Positions 1 to 9,510 of a stretch of 64,000 nt of DNA are shown here, piece by piece. Position numbers and translations under genes: made by a program. Origin of the DNA: Dyella sp. 2HG41-7. Its GTDB lineage: Bacteria > Pseudomonadota > Gammaproteobacteria > Xanthomonadales > Rhodanobacteraceae. How positions within the stretch are numbered: the first letter of the stretch is position 1; each line of letters begins with the position of its first letter. Below the pieces are notes generated by a model that saw only the letters and a program-made list of their open reading frames with translations, was not told where the DNA came from and did not search any database. The stretch spans positions 234,293 through 298,292 of the forward strand of contig NZ_JAJEJV010000003.1 of assembly GCF_021390675.1 (NCBI RefSeq). Direction: 5' to 3'.

Positions 1-1494
1 GATTTTGAGATGCGGATATTGACGACGCACCACGCGCGCCACGCGCAAGCTCGATTCGGCATCGTCGGTGGCAAGCACAAACACTTCCGCCTTGTCCGCC
101 TGCGCGGCGCGCAACAGTTCCGGACGCGCGGGATCGCCGTAGAAAATATCGCCGCTGTTGCCGAATCGCTGCACCAAATCCAGTTGCTCGACGGAGTGAT
201 CCAGCGCCACGAATGGTATTTTGCGTGTGCGCAAGACGCGCGCGACGATCTGACCCATGCGCCCATAACCGGCGATGATGACGCGCGGATGATCCACTGT
301 AATGGTGTCGAAGGGTCGTTTCGGCGCCGCTTTTTTCTTGGCGCCGATCGCTTTGCCGGCGACGGTGACCAGCAACGGCGTCAGCGCCATCGACAACGTG
401 ATCGCCAGCACCAACACTGCGCCTGCCTGCTCGGCGAGCAATCCGCGATCGGTTGCCTGACGCAACACTACAAACGCAAATTCGCCGCCGCTCGCCAGAA
501 GGATCGCCAGACGCAGTGCATCGATGCGATGAAGTTTTCCCATTGTGAGTCCGAGCGGCCACAGCAGCGCGCCCTTCACCAGCAACAACGCAACGGTAAT
601 CCCCAGCACAAGCAACGGCATCTGCAGCAGCAGATCGATACGCATCGACATGCCGACGCTGATAAAGAACAGACCGAGCAGCAAGCCTTTGAACGGCTCA
701 ATGTTCGACTCCAGTTCGTGGCGGTATTCCGAATCCGCCAGCAGCACGCCCGCGGCAAACGCGCCGAGCGTTACCGGTGCGTTGAGTTCTTCCATCAACA
801 ACGCGGTTCCCATAACGGCCAGCAAAGCTGTCGCCGTCGACACTTCCACCGAGTCGGCGCGCGCCACAAAACGAAACACCGGACGCAGCAGATAGCGACC
901 ACCCACAATCACCACGGCGACCAGCGCAATCGTGCGCAGCGCGGCGAGCGGATCGATGCCGGGATGGGTCGAGTTGGTGGCCAATAATGGGATTGCCGCG
1001 ATCAGGGGAATCGCAGCGAGATCCTGAAACAGCAAGATCGCGAACGATTGCCGACCGTAAGCCGTCGAGGCTTCTTTACGCTCGGTAAGAATCTGCAGAC
1101 CGAACGCCGTGGACGACAACGCCAGGCTTCCGCCCACAATGACCGATGCGCTTGCCGAAAAGCCGAACGCCAGATGCGCGATCGCGCCGATGACAAGACC
1201 GCAGGTCAGCACCTGCGTCAAGCCCGCACCGAACACAGCGCGACGCATCACCCACAAGCGTTGCGGCGATAGCTCCAGGCCGATCACGAACAGCATCAGC
1301 ACCACGCCGAATTCGGAAATATCGCTCGCGCCTTGCGGATTGGCGATCAGATGCAGTTCCGCCGGGCCGATGACAATGCCCGCAATCAGATAACCCAGCA
1401 CGGCGCCAAGGCGAAAGCGCTTGGTTAGCGGCACCGCGATCACGGTCGCCAGCAGGAAAATAACCGCCGTTTGCAGGAAATGATGACTGTCCAC
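1..1494 (-). CDS. Kef-type potassium/proton antiporter (CPA2 family), 3' end cut off by the window edge
   Basis: Reads as 498 codons from a GTG at 1494 to the left edge with no stop. The N-terminal ~390 residues are a polytopic Na+/H+ exchanger domain starting with hydrophobic helices and containing the family-typical stretch FVIGLELSPQRLW and a FAAGVLLADSEYRHELE segment. A TrkA-N (Rossmann) domain follows, recognisable by VIIAGYGRMGQIVARVL. This is the layout of KefB/KefC (about 600-620 aa), inner-membrane potassium-efflux systems gated by glutathione adducts. GTG was chosen because GAGGGA sits six bases upstream. No KefG/KefF ancillary gene is visible on the promoter side, so KefB versus KefC versus YbaL cannot be decided. 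Confidence 0.9.
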   Translation of the reverse strand, partial: MDSHHFLQTAVIFLLATVIAVPLTKRFRLGAVLGYLIAGIVIGPAELHLIANPQGASDISEFGVVLMLFVIGLELSPQRLWVMRRAVFGAGLTQVLTCGLVIGAIAHLAFGFSASASVIVGGSLALSSTAFGLQILTERKEASTAYGRQSFAILLFQDLAAIPLIAAIPLLATNSTHPGIDPLAALRTIALVAVVIVGGRYLLRPVFRFVARADSVEVSTATALLAVMGTALLMEELNAPVTLGAFAAGVLLADSEYRHELESNIEPFKGLLLGLFFISVGMSMRIDLLLQMPLLVLGITVALLLVKGALLWPLGLTMGKLHRIDALRLAILLASGGEFAFVVLRQATDRGLLAEQAGAVLVLAITLSMALTPLLVTVAGKAIGAKKKAAPKRPFDTITVDHPRVIIAGYGRMGQIVARVLRTRKIPFVALDHSVEQLDLVQRFGNSGDIFYGDPARPELLRAAQADKAEVFVLATDDAESSLRVARVVRRQYPHLKI

Positions 1495-1588
1495 GCTTAC
1501 TCCCTCGGGGCTTCCGGCTCGATTATTTCACGCAATGACGAACCAGAACGTAAAACCGTGCGGCTGACGAAGGCCGGTCGGACATGGG

Positions 1589-2389
1589 ATGATCCGACCT
1601 ATGAAAACGCCCACCACCCGATTGCTCGCCCTGCTTGCGCTGTGTCTGGTCGGCCCTGCGTTTGCGCAAAACGCCGGCATACCGATTTACGGCTACAAAG
1701 TGGTGCGTACCTATCCGCACGACACCAGCGCGTACACCGAGGGCTTTTTCTACCTCAACGGTTACTTCTACGAGGGAACCGGCACGGAGGGCGAATCGAC
1801 AGTCCGTAAAGTCGACATGGAGACCGGCAAGGTGCTGCAGAAGATCGACATTCCGCCGCCGGATTATGGCGAGGGCATCGTCGCGTGGAAAAACAAGCTG
1901 ATCGAGCTGACGTGGCAACAGCAACACGGTTATATCTACGACCTGCACAGCTTCAAGCGCATCGGCGAATTCAAGTATCCCGGCGAAGGCTGGGCGCTGA
2001 CCGAAGATAGCCAGCACATCTACATGAGCGATGGCACGCCGACGATTCGCGTGCTCGATCCGGAGACGCTCAAACAAGTCGGCAAGATCGATGTCACGGT
2101 GGAAGGTCGACCGCTCGTCAATATCAACGAGCTGGAATGGGTGAAAGGATCGATCTACGCCAACGTGTGGCTCACCCACAACATCGTGCAGATCGATCCG
2201 ACCAATGGAAAGGTGACGGGCGTAATCAATCTCAGGGGACTCGGGCCCGCGCAGGACCAATTGCAGGACCCGAGCAACGATGTGCTCAACGGCATCGCCT
2301 ACGACGCCAAGCACGATCGCCTGTTTGTCACCGGCAAACGCTGGCCGCTGATTTACGAAATCAAACTGACGCCGCCTTCGGGTAACTGA
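1589..2389 (+). CDS. Secreted glutaminyl-peptide cyclotransferase (plant/bacterial type)
   Basis: 266 aa. An N-terminal signal peptide (hydrophobic core RLLALLALCLVGPAFA, likely cut after AFA) is followed by a five-bladed propeller-type Glu_cyclase_2 domain: TEGFFYLNGYFYEGTG, GEGIVAWKNKLIELTW, GEGWALTEDSQHIYMSDG, INELEWVKGSIYANVW and DVLNGIAYDAKHDRLFVTGK are the family's repeated landmarks. The enzyme class converts N-terminal glutamine of peptides to pyroglutamate, here presumably in the periplasm. A second in-frame ATG at 1601 would give the tighter signal peptide MKTPTTRLL; the start is therefore uncertain by four codons. It is a single gene between the divergent antiporter and the convergent LysR gene. 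Confidence 0.9.
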   Translation: MIRPMKTPTTRLLALLALCLVGPAFAQNAGIPIYGYKVVRTYPHDTSAYTEGFFYLNGYFYEGTGTEGESTVRKVDMETGKVLQKIDIPPPDYGEGIVAWKNKLIELTWQQQHGYIYDLHSFKRIGEFKYPGEGWALTEDSQHIYMSDGTPTIRVLDPETLKQVGKIDVTVEGRPLVNINELEWVKGSIYANVWLTHNIVQIDPTNGKVTGVINLRGLGPAQDQLQDPSNDVLNGIAYDAKHDRLFVTGKRWPLIYEIKLTPPSGN

Positions 2390-2417
2390 AGCCGCGCGCT
2401 TTCGGCGAATTTCGCGC

Positions 2418-3287
2418 CTAAGCTTTAATGCTTTGCACGATCAATTCGGCGAGACGCGTCACGGCGGGCGAGGATTCGGCCTCACCGCGATAAAGCGCGA
2501 GCCCAAGTTTTGGCAATCCAGGCAAGTGCGCTTGCTTCGCTTCCAACGCACGCAATTCGGCGGGGAGACCTAGCGGCGTGCGCACGCTGATGCCCAAGCC
2601 CGCTTTCACCGCCGCCCACGTTCCCGCCAGGCTCGCGCTGGTGAACGCAATGCGCCATGCGAGACCGGCGCGATCCAATGCATCGATCGCCGCGGTGCGC
2701 ATCAGGCACGGCGCATCCAACACCACCAACGGTATCGGCTCGCCCGCTTCGAAAGGGGTCTCGTCGATCTCAGCGGCAATCCACTGCATCGGCAGGGTTC
2801 GGATGTGCTGCCGATGCGGCGCTTGCGGTTCGGTATCCCACGCCAGCGCAAGATCCAAACGCCCCGATTGCAACGATTGCATCAGCGAGGCGTTGCGCGC
2901 GATATGCACCTCGACGCGCAACTTCGGATGCGCGCGCTTGAAACGGCCCAACACCTCGGGCAGCACGTTTTCGCCGAAGTCCTCCTGCATGCCGAGCCGC
3001 ACGCGACCTTCCAGCTGCACGCCGCCCACGGCGCTGACCGCTTCGTCGTTGAGTTCCAGCAAACGGCGCGCGTAGCCGAGCATGACTTCACCCGCTTCTG
3101 TCAGCGCCATACCGCGCCCGGCTTTACGCAAAAGCGGTGTGCCGGCCTGCTCTTCCAGCTTTTTCAGTTGCGCGCTGACGGCGGAGGTGGAGCGACCGAG
3201 CCGGTCGGCGGCCTTGGCGAAGCTGCCCAGCTCCACGCCGGTGACAAAGCTGCGCATAACGTCCAGATCGAAGGTGATGCGGCCCAT
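2418..3287 (-). CDS. LysR-family transcriptional regulator
   Basis: 289 aa. The N-terminal winged helix-turn-helix (residues ~8-65, with FAKAADRLGRSTSAVSAQLK) and the C-terminal periplasmic-binding-like effector domain (~90-285) are both complete. It is transcribed divergently from the DUF4865/tautomerase pair with a 108-bp gap, the usual arrangement for a LysR protein controlling its neighbour. The gap holds an AT-rich palindrome-like stretch around 3300-3340 that could be its operator. The effector is unknown; the neighbouring genes suggest a small-molecule or xenobiotic response. Confidence 0.93.
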   Translation of the reverse strand: MGRITFDLDVMRSFVTGVELGSFAKAADRLGRSTSAVSAQLKKLEEQAGTPLLRKAGRGMALTEAGEVMLGYARRLLELNDEAVSAVGGVQLEGRVRLGMQEDFGENVLPEVLGRFKRAHPKLRVEVHIARNASLMQSLQSGRLDLALAWDTEPQAPHRQHIRTLPMQWIAAEIDETPFEAGEPIPLVVLDAPCLMRTAAIDALDRAGLAWRIAFTSASLAGTWAAVKAGLGISVRTPLGLPAELRALEAKQAHLPGLPKLGLALYRGEAESSPAVTRLAELIVQSIKA

Positions 3288-3395
3288 GGAATGATCCTGT
3301 TTTTCAGGATTATATGTTCATAAATTCCCGATTTTCAGAACCATGCTGACTCGCTAGGCTGATGTCGTCAAGTCATGCCGAGGACGACGACCGCC

Positions 3396-3971
3396 ATGAT
3401 CACCATGCAATACCGCATCGTTCTGCCCGCCGATTACGACATGGCCATCATCCGCAAACGCATCGCCGAGCGAGGCCATCTCACCGACGATTTCCCGCGG
3501 CTCGCGTTCAAGGCGTATCTCTATGCAGATCGCACGGCGGCTTACGCGAAGGATCGCGAGAATCTCTACGCGCCCTTCTATCTTTGGCGCGACACGGAAG
3601 GCATGAACGCGTTTCTCGGCGGCGCGGGCTTTGCCGGCGTGATCGACTCGTTCGGTCGGCCTGTGGTGAACACGTGGTCGGTATGGCATGCCCAGGTCGC
3701 GACGGATCTATCCATTGCCACGTACGCAACGCGCGAAATCGCGCCGATCGCCCATCACATCGCGCTGGGCGAATTACGCGATACGGAACACGCGCGCGTG
3801 CAGGAGGATGTTGAGCGAGGCGCTCTTGCCGCTGTCACCGCCTTCGATCCCACGCATTGGACCTTGCTGCGTTTTCGGCTTTGGCGCAACGTGGTCGAGG
3901 TTGCCGACAAAAACATCGATGTCTATCAAGTTGGACATATCTCTCAACCCTCCGCCAAACACGATTCTTGA
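3396..3971 (+). CDS. DUF4865 family protein
   Basis: 191 aa. It begins MITMQYRIVLPADYDM, the characteristic start of DUF4865 proteins, which is why the ATG at 3396 was preferred to one seven codons upstream at 3375. Conserved features include LAFKAYLYADR, NLYAPFYLWRDTEGMNAFL and GRPVVNTWSVWHA. No catalytic function is established for the family. It ends 13 bp before the tautomerase start, so the two form an operon opposite a LysR gene. Known LysR/DUF4865/tautomerase neighbourhoods in other proteobacteria support a shared, undefined pathway. Confidence 0.85.
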   Translation: MITMQYRIVLPADYDMAIIRKRIAERGHLTDDFPRLAFKAYLYADRTAAYAKDRENLYAPFYLWRDTEGMNAFLGGAGFAGVIDSFGRPVVNTWSVWHAQVATDLSIATYATREIAPIAHHIALGELRDTEHARVQEDVERGALAAVTAFDPTHWTLLRFRLWRNVVEVADKNIDVYQVGHISQPSAKHDS

Positions 3972-3984
3972 AGGAGATCCGATC

Positions 3985-4365
3985 ATGCCTCTCGTCCGTA
4001 TTGCTCTGCGTCGCGGCAAATCGCCGGCGTATATCGCAGCCCTTCGCAACGGTATCTACGCCGCCATGCGCGAATCGTTCAGCGTGCCCGAAAACGATCG
4101 CTTCATTCTGGTCAACCAACACGATGCCGAGGAATTCGATTACGACCCCAACTATCTCGACATCGCGCGCAGCGACGATTTAGTGATCGTGCAGATCGCT
4201 TGCAACAACACGCGCACGGTCGAGCAAAAGCAGGCGTTCTATCGAAGCGTCGCCGAAAAGCTAACGGCCGATCCCGGCGTGCGACCGGAGGACGTGTTTA
4301 TCAATTTGCTGGAAACAGCAAAAGAAAACTGGTCGTTCGGAAACGGCATCGCACAGTACGCGTAA
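3985..4365 (+). CDS. Tautomerase-superfamily protein
   Basis: 126 aa, preceded by a strong AAGGAGA ribosome-binding site at 3971-3977. It starts MPLVRIALRRGKSPAYIAAL, so Pro2 becomes the N-terminal catalytic proline of the 4-oxalocrotonate tautomerase superfamily after Met removal. At about 126 aa it is of the longer MSAD/cis-CaaD-like class, made of two beta-alpha-beta units, rather than the 62-aa 4-OT type. Residues VPENDRFILVNQHDAEEF and RPEDVFINLLETAKENWSFG are typical of the family. The substrate cannot be told from sequence. It is cotranscribed with the DUF4865 gene. Confidence 0.88.
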   Translation: MPLVRIALRRGKSPAYIAALRNGIYAAMRESFSVPENDRFILVNQHDAEEFDYDPNYLDIARSDDLVIVQIACNNTRTVEQKQAFYRSVAEKLTADPGVRPEDVFINLLETAKENWSFGNGIAQYA

Positions 4366-4392
4366 TGCCGTGACGACAACAAAAGGGAGCGA

Positions 4393-5755
<1,363 letters not shown>

Positions 5756-5872
5756 TTTAAGAATACGCACGAGAACTAAACGACGGCGCGCCCGTGCGCG
5801 AGTTCGACACATTTTGTGTGCCATCTTTGATGGTGCAGCCCCCGCCCCATTAGGTTAGGAAGGAGTCGCGTC

Positions 5873-7393
5873 ATGAGCCAAACCGCCCAGCGTTCCCCGC
5901 ACTGGACCACGCCCAAAGGCATGAAATATTTGGGTCCGCACGACAGTACCGATCCCATCGATGTGACCGTTGTATTGCGGCGTCGCTCCAGCACCATGCC
6001 AACGCCCGCCGAGTGGCCCAAAGCACCTATGTATCCGCGCGGCGAGTTCGGCAATTACTACGGCGCCAATCCGAGCGACGTGGAAAGTTTGCAGGGTTTT
6101 GCGAAGAAGCACGGTCTCAACGAAACCGGTTGCGACGCGCATCGTCGCGTGCTGCATCTGCGCGGCACGCCGTCGCAGCTGGAACAGGCGTTCGGCGTGA
6201 CGCTTGGCAAGTATCAATTTAACGGCTGCACCTTCGTCGGCTGCGGCCATGCGCCCACGCTTCCCTCCGAAGCGATTGCGGTGCTGGGTTTGGATCGGCG
6301 GCCCGTCGCTACGCCGCAATTTCGCAAACCGCGCGCGCAGCCCAATACGTCGTATACGCCGCTGCAGCTTGGACAGCTTTACAACTATCCCAGCGGCACC
6401 GACGGTACTGGCCAATCCATCGGCATTATCGAATTGGGCGGCGGTTACAACAGCAGCGATCTCACGCAGTATTTTTCCAGCTTGGGTATTACGACGCCGC
6501 CCAAAGTCGTCGATGTTTCGGTCGCAGGCGGAACAAACACGCCAGGCGGCGACGCCGATGCGGAAGTGTTGCTGGATATCGAAGTGTCCGGCGCGCTCGC
6601 GCCCGGCGCAGCGATCGCGGTGTATTTCGCGCCCAATACCGATCAGGGTTTTTACGAAGCGATTTCGCAAGCCGCGCACGACACGACCAACAAGCCGTCG
6701 GTTATTTCCATCAGCTGGGGTGGCCCCGAAAGCAGCTGGGCCAGCCAATCGCTTGCAGCGATGGAAAGCGCTTTGCAGGATGCGGTAGCTCTCGGCGTGA
6801 CGGTCACCGTCGCAGCGGGCGATAACGGCTCGACGGACGGCGTGACCGACGGTCAGTCGCATGTCGATTTTCCCGCCTCCAGCCCGTATTCGCTGGCGTG
6901 CGGCGGCACCACGCTGACCTCCAGCGGCCAAACCATCCAAAGCGAAGTCGTGTGGAACGAATCCGCGAGCAACGAAGGCGCGACAGGCGGCGGCGTAAGC
7001 GCGACATACAGCCTGCCGAGCTGGCAGCAAAACGCCAAGGTGCCGACCTCACCCAGCGGCAGTGCGGGACGAGGCGTGCCCGACGTCTCCGGCAATGCGG
7101 ACCCCATGACCGGTTATCAGGTACTGATCGATGGCCAGTCGCAGGTGATCGGCGGCACCAGCGCGGTCGCGCCGCTCTGGGCCGCACTGATCGCGCGCCT
7201 CAACCAGAAACTCGGCAAACCGGTAGGCGATGTGCACGCGGCGATCTATCAGATCGGCGAGTCCGCATTCCGCGACATCACCCAAGGCAACAATGGCGCC
7301 TATCAGGCCGGCGCCGGCTGGGACGCTTGCACCGGACTGGGCAGTCCCAACGGACAGGCGCTGCTCACGGCCCTCACCACACAGCAAAGCTGA
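5873..7393 (+). CDS. Sedolisin/kumamolisin-type serine-carboxyl peptidase (S53) with pro-domain
   Basis: 506 aa, with AGGAAGGAG just upstream of the ATG. Residues ~20-140 form the pro-kumamolisin activation domain (RGTPSQLEQAFGVTL). The catalytic domain follows from ~155. The triad is Glu231 and Asp235 in DADAEVLLDIEVSG and Ser430 in GGTSAVAP; the oxyanion Asp317 is in VAAGDNGS. A calcium-site tail is present (FRDITQGNNG, GWDACTGLGSP). Sedolisins are acid-active endopeptidases. The N-terminus (MSQTAQRSPHWTTPKG) has no recognisable signal peptide, unusual for a protease normally exported, though kumamolisin-like proteins can lack one. A strong hairpin follows the gene. Confidence 0.95.
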   Translation: MSQTAQRSPHWTTPKGMKYLGPHDSTDPIDVTVVLRRRSSTMPTPAEWPKAPMYPRGEFGNYYGANPSDVESLQGFAKKHGLNETGCDAHRRVLHLRGTPSQLEQAFGVTLGKYQFNGCTFVGCGHAPTLPSEAIAVLGLDRRPVATPQFRKPRAQPNTSYTPLQLGQLYNYPSGTDGTGQSIGIIELGGGYNSSDLTQYFSSLGITTPPKVVDVSVAGGTNTPGGDADAEVLLDIEVSGALAPGAAIAVYFAPNTDQGFYEAISQAAHDTTNKPSVISISWGGPESSWASQSLAAMESALQDAVALGVTVTVAAGDNGSTDGVTDGQSHVDFPASSPYSLACGGTTLTSSGQTIQSEVVWNESASNEGATGGGVSATYSLPSWQQNAKVPTSPSGSAGRGVPDVSGNADPMTGYQVLIDGQSQVIGGTSAVAPLWAALIARLNQKLGKPVGDVHAAIYQIGESAFRDITQGNNGAYQAGAGWDACTGLGSPNGQALLTALTTQQS

Positions 7394-7414
7394 TGCAGCG
7401 TGGATCGCCAACGG

Positions 7415-7446
7415 ACCAAGCGGGCCGACGCACCGGCCCGCTTGGT
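7415..7446 (+). terminator. Strong hairpin after the sedolisin gene
   Basis: A perfect 13-bp stem, ACCAAGCGGGCCG / CGGCCCGCTTGGT, with a 6-base loop, starting 21 bp after the stop codon. It lacks a T-tract, so it may stabilise the 3' end or act with a termination factor rather than as an intrinsic terminator. Confidence 0.5.
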
Positions 7447-7461
7447 TAGGAGGAAAACGGC

Positions 7462-7548
7462 ATGCCTTCTGACAAATCGTCGAGCATTAGGCCCGCAAAG
7501 CAGGGCTCAAAAGCTGGACGAATCGAACGACAACGGGCAGTCTTGTAA
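7462..7548 (+). CDS. Candidate 28-aa basic small protein or leader upstream of glk
   Basis: ATG at 7462 is preceded by AGGAGGA at 7448-7454, a near-consensus ribosome-binding site at good spacing. The frame runs 28 codons to TAA at 7546-7548 and encodes a Lys/Arg/Ser-rich peptide (MPSDKSSSIRPAKQG...). It ends 22 bp before the glucokinase start, so it could be a translated leader for glk or a small protein. There is no homology I recognise. The main support is the strong SD; the AGGAGG could also be fortuitous. Confidence 0.35.
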   Translation: MPSDKSSSIRPAKQGSKAGRIERQRAVL

Positions 7549-7570
7549 GGCTTGCTAGCCTGGATTCCCC

Positions 7571-8587
7571 ATGGATCGCTCCATCGCCTCCCCGACCCTG
7601 CTTGCCGACCTCGGCGGCACCAACGTTCGCTTCGCGCTCGCCGACACCAGCTCTGCATCGCCGTTGATGATGGACAGCGTGCGGCGCTATCGCGTGAAGG
7701 ATTTCGACACGCTGGCCGACACCATCCGCCAATACTTCGCCGACACCGGCCATACCGCCACGCACGCGATCATCGCGGCCGCCGGGCGCATCGCCAACGG
7801 CGAGACGGTGCAGATCACCAACAATCCGTGGAAGGTGTCCGCGCATGGCCTGCAGGAAGAACTCGGCTTTCAGCGCGCGCGGCTAGTGAACGATTTCGCC
7901 GCGCAGGGCATGTCGATCCCGCTGCTGCTGCGTGAAGAATTGCAGGCGGTCGGCCGCGTGCTGCCGCCCGAGCACGATCACAAATCCACGCAGACCTTCG
8001 TCGTGATGGGCCCCGGCACGGGCCTGGGCGTCGCCGGTTTGCTGCTGCGTCACGGCCATTGGATCGTGCTGGAAACCGAAGGCGGCCACGCCGGCTTCGC
8101 CGCGCATACGGCAGAAGACGTGGAGATTCTGCATCGCCTCAACGCGCGCTTCGGCCGCGTGTCCAACGAACGCATGATCTGCGGCAACGGCCTGGTGAAT
8201 CTCTATCTCGCGCTGGCCGATATCGCCGGCCAGCCTGCCGAGGAATACACGCCCGAAGACATCACCGCGCGCGCCACCGACGGCAGCGATGCGCTATGCG
8301 TGCGCACGGTGGAAACGCTTGCCGGCATCTTCGGCAGCGTGGCGGGCGACCTCGTGCTGAGTCTGGGCGGTTGGGACGGCGTGTATCTCACCGGCGGCGT
8401 GTTGAAGATTCTGATGCCGTGGCTGCAGCGCGCGGGTTTCCGCGAGCGCTTCGAAGCCAAAGGCCGTTTCCGCGAAACGCTGGAACACGTACCGACCATC
8501 GCCATCACGCATGCGGAACCGGGCCTGCTCGGCGCAGCGGCGTTGGCGGTGCTCGATTCGGGTCGCGCGTTGCCGCAAAACCATTAA
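7571..8587 (+). CDS. glk: Glucokinase
   Basis: 338 aa, the usual length for the E. coli-type glucokinase family. It phosphorylates glucose to glucose-6-phosphate with ATP in the cytoplasm. The phosphate-binding motif LLADLGGTNVRFALAD is at the N-terminus (residues ~10-25); NDFAAQGMSIPLL, PGTGLGVAGLL and ETEGGHAGFAAHT mark the glucose and nucleotide sites; LTGGVLKILMPWL is the C-terminal ATPase-type motif. A HAD phosphatase follows after 45 bp, probably in the same transcript. The trehalase at 47.9 kb would also feed glucose to this enzyme. Confidence 0.95.
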   Translation: MDRSIASPTLLADLGGTNVRFALADTSSASPLMMDSVRRYRVKDFDTLADTIRQYFADTGHTATHAIIAAAGRIANGETVQITNNPWKVSAHGLQEELGFQRARLVNDFAAQGMSIPLLLREELQAVGRVLPPEHDHKSTQTFVVMGPGTGLGVAGLLLRHGHWIVLETEGGHAGFAAHTAEDVEILHRLNARFGRVSNERMICGNGLVNLYLALADIAGQPAEEYTPEDITARATDGSDALCVRTVETLAGIFGSVAGDLVLSLGGWDGVYLTGGVLKILMPWLQRAGFRERFEAKGRFRETLEHVPTIAITHAEPGLLGAAALAVLDSGRALPQNH

Positions 8588-8632
8588 GCACGACGCGCCG
8601 AAAACCCTAGCCGCTTACGCACGGAATTCGAT

Positions 8633-9316
8633 ATGCCTCGCTCCAACACGGCTTTTCTTTTCGACCTCGACGGCACATTGATCGATAGCGTGTACCAGCA
8701 TGTGCTGGCGTGGAAAGAAGCGCTCGATCGGGAAGGCGTGGTGCTGCCCGTGTGGAGCATTCACCGCAAGATCGGCATGAGCGGCGGCTTGTTCACCAAT
8801 ATCCTGCTGCGCGAAACCGGCCTGGATATCACGCCCGAACGCGTGGAACGCCTGCAGCAATGGCATGCGGAAGCCTTCAATCGTCATCACACGCAAGGCT
8901 CGGTACGTCCGCTGCCCGGCGCGCGCGAATTGCTGGCGTTTCTTACCAAGGAAAAAATTCCCTGGGGCATCGCCACCAGCGGTCGCATGCAAACGGCTGC
9001 GCACAATCTCTCCGCACTGGGTGTCGATCCAAACGAAGTGCCGGTGATCACGCGCGACATGGTGCGTCACGCGAAGCCCGATCCCGATTTGTTCTTGGCT
9101 TGCGCCGAAAAACTAGACGTCGATATCCATCAATCGCTCGTTGTGGGCGACAGCATTTGGGACATGCTCGCCGCGCAACGCGCACGCGCGCTTGGCGTGG
9201 GCTTACTTTCGGGCGGCTACGGCCAAGAAGAGCTGCAACGCGCCGGCGCGTTTCGCGTGTATGACGACCCGGCGGACCTGCTGTTGCATATCGACGAAGT
9301 CGCGGCGCGCGACTAA
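8633..9316 (+). CDS. HAD-superfamily hydrolase (beta-phosphoglucomutase/phosphatase-like)
   Basis: 227 aa. Motif I is FLFDLDGTLIDS, motif II IPWGIATSGR, motif III the KPDPDLFLACAE lysine, and motif IV LVVGDSIWDMLAAQRA. An alpha-helical cap of subclass C1 lies between residues ~18 and 85. Such proteins are sugar-phosphate phosphatases or phosphomutases; the substrate cannot be assigned, but the adjacent glucokinase suggests a hexose phosphate or a repair role. It is followed by the 9340-9460 inverted repeat. Confidence 0.88.
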   Translation: MPRSNTAFLFDLDGTLIDSVYQHVLAWKEALDREGVVLPVWSIHRKIGMSGGLFTNILLRETGLDITPERVERLQQWHAEAFNRHHTQGSVRPLPGARELLAFLTKEKIPWGIATSGRMQTAAHNLSALGVDPNEVPVITRDMVRHAKPDPDLFLACAEKLDVDIHQSLVVGDSIWDMLAAQRARALGVGLLSGGYGQEELQRAGAFRVYDDPADLLLHIDEVAARD

Positions 9317-9339
9317 AAGCCGCCAACAAACCGTATGCG

Positions 9340-9460
9340 CTCCCTCCCCTGCTCGCAGGGGAGGGCTGGGGTGGGGTTGCACGCGCTTGTCGCGCAACAC
9401 AGATTTACCGCGAGACTGCGTTACCCCACCCCGACCCTCCCCTGCAAGCAGGGGAGGGAG
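9340..9460. repeat. GC-rich inverted repeat (REP/MITE-like)
   Basis: Two 38-base arms (9340-9377 and 9423-9460) are inverted copies with three mismatches. Each arm contains its own smaller palindrome built on CCCTCCCCTGC / GCAGGGGAGGG, followed by a TGGGGTGGGGT block. The 45-bp centre is unremarkable. Repeats of this kind are common intergenic elements in proteobacteria. It lies between the convergent HAD and SNF2 genes, where it could also help terminate transcripts from either side. Confidence 0.75.
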
Positions 9461-9510
9461 TAGATCTCGTGGAATGCATCAATAACGTCACTAACAAAAT
9501 GCGGTGCGCA

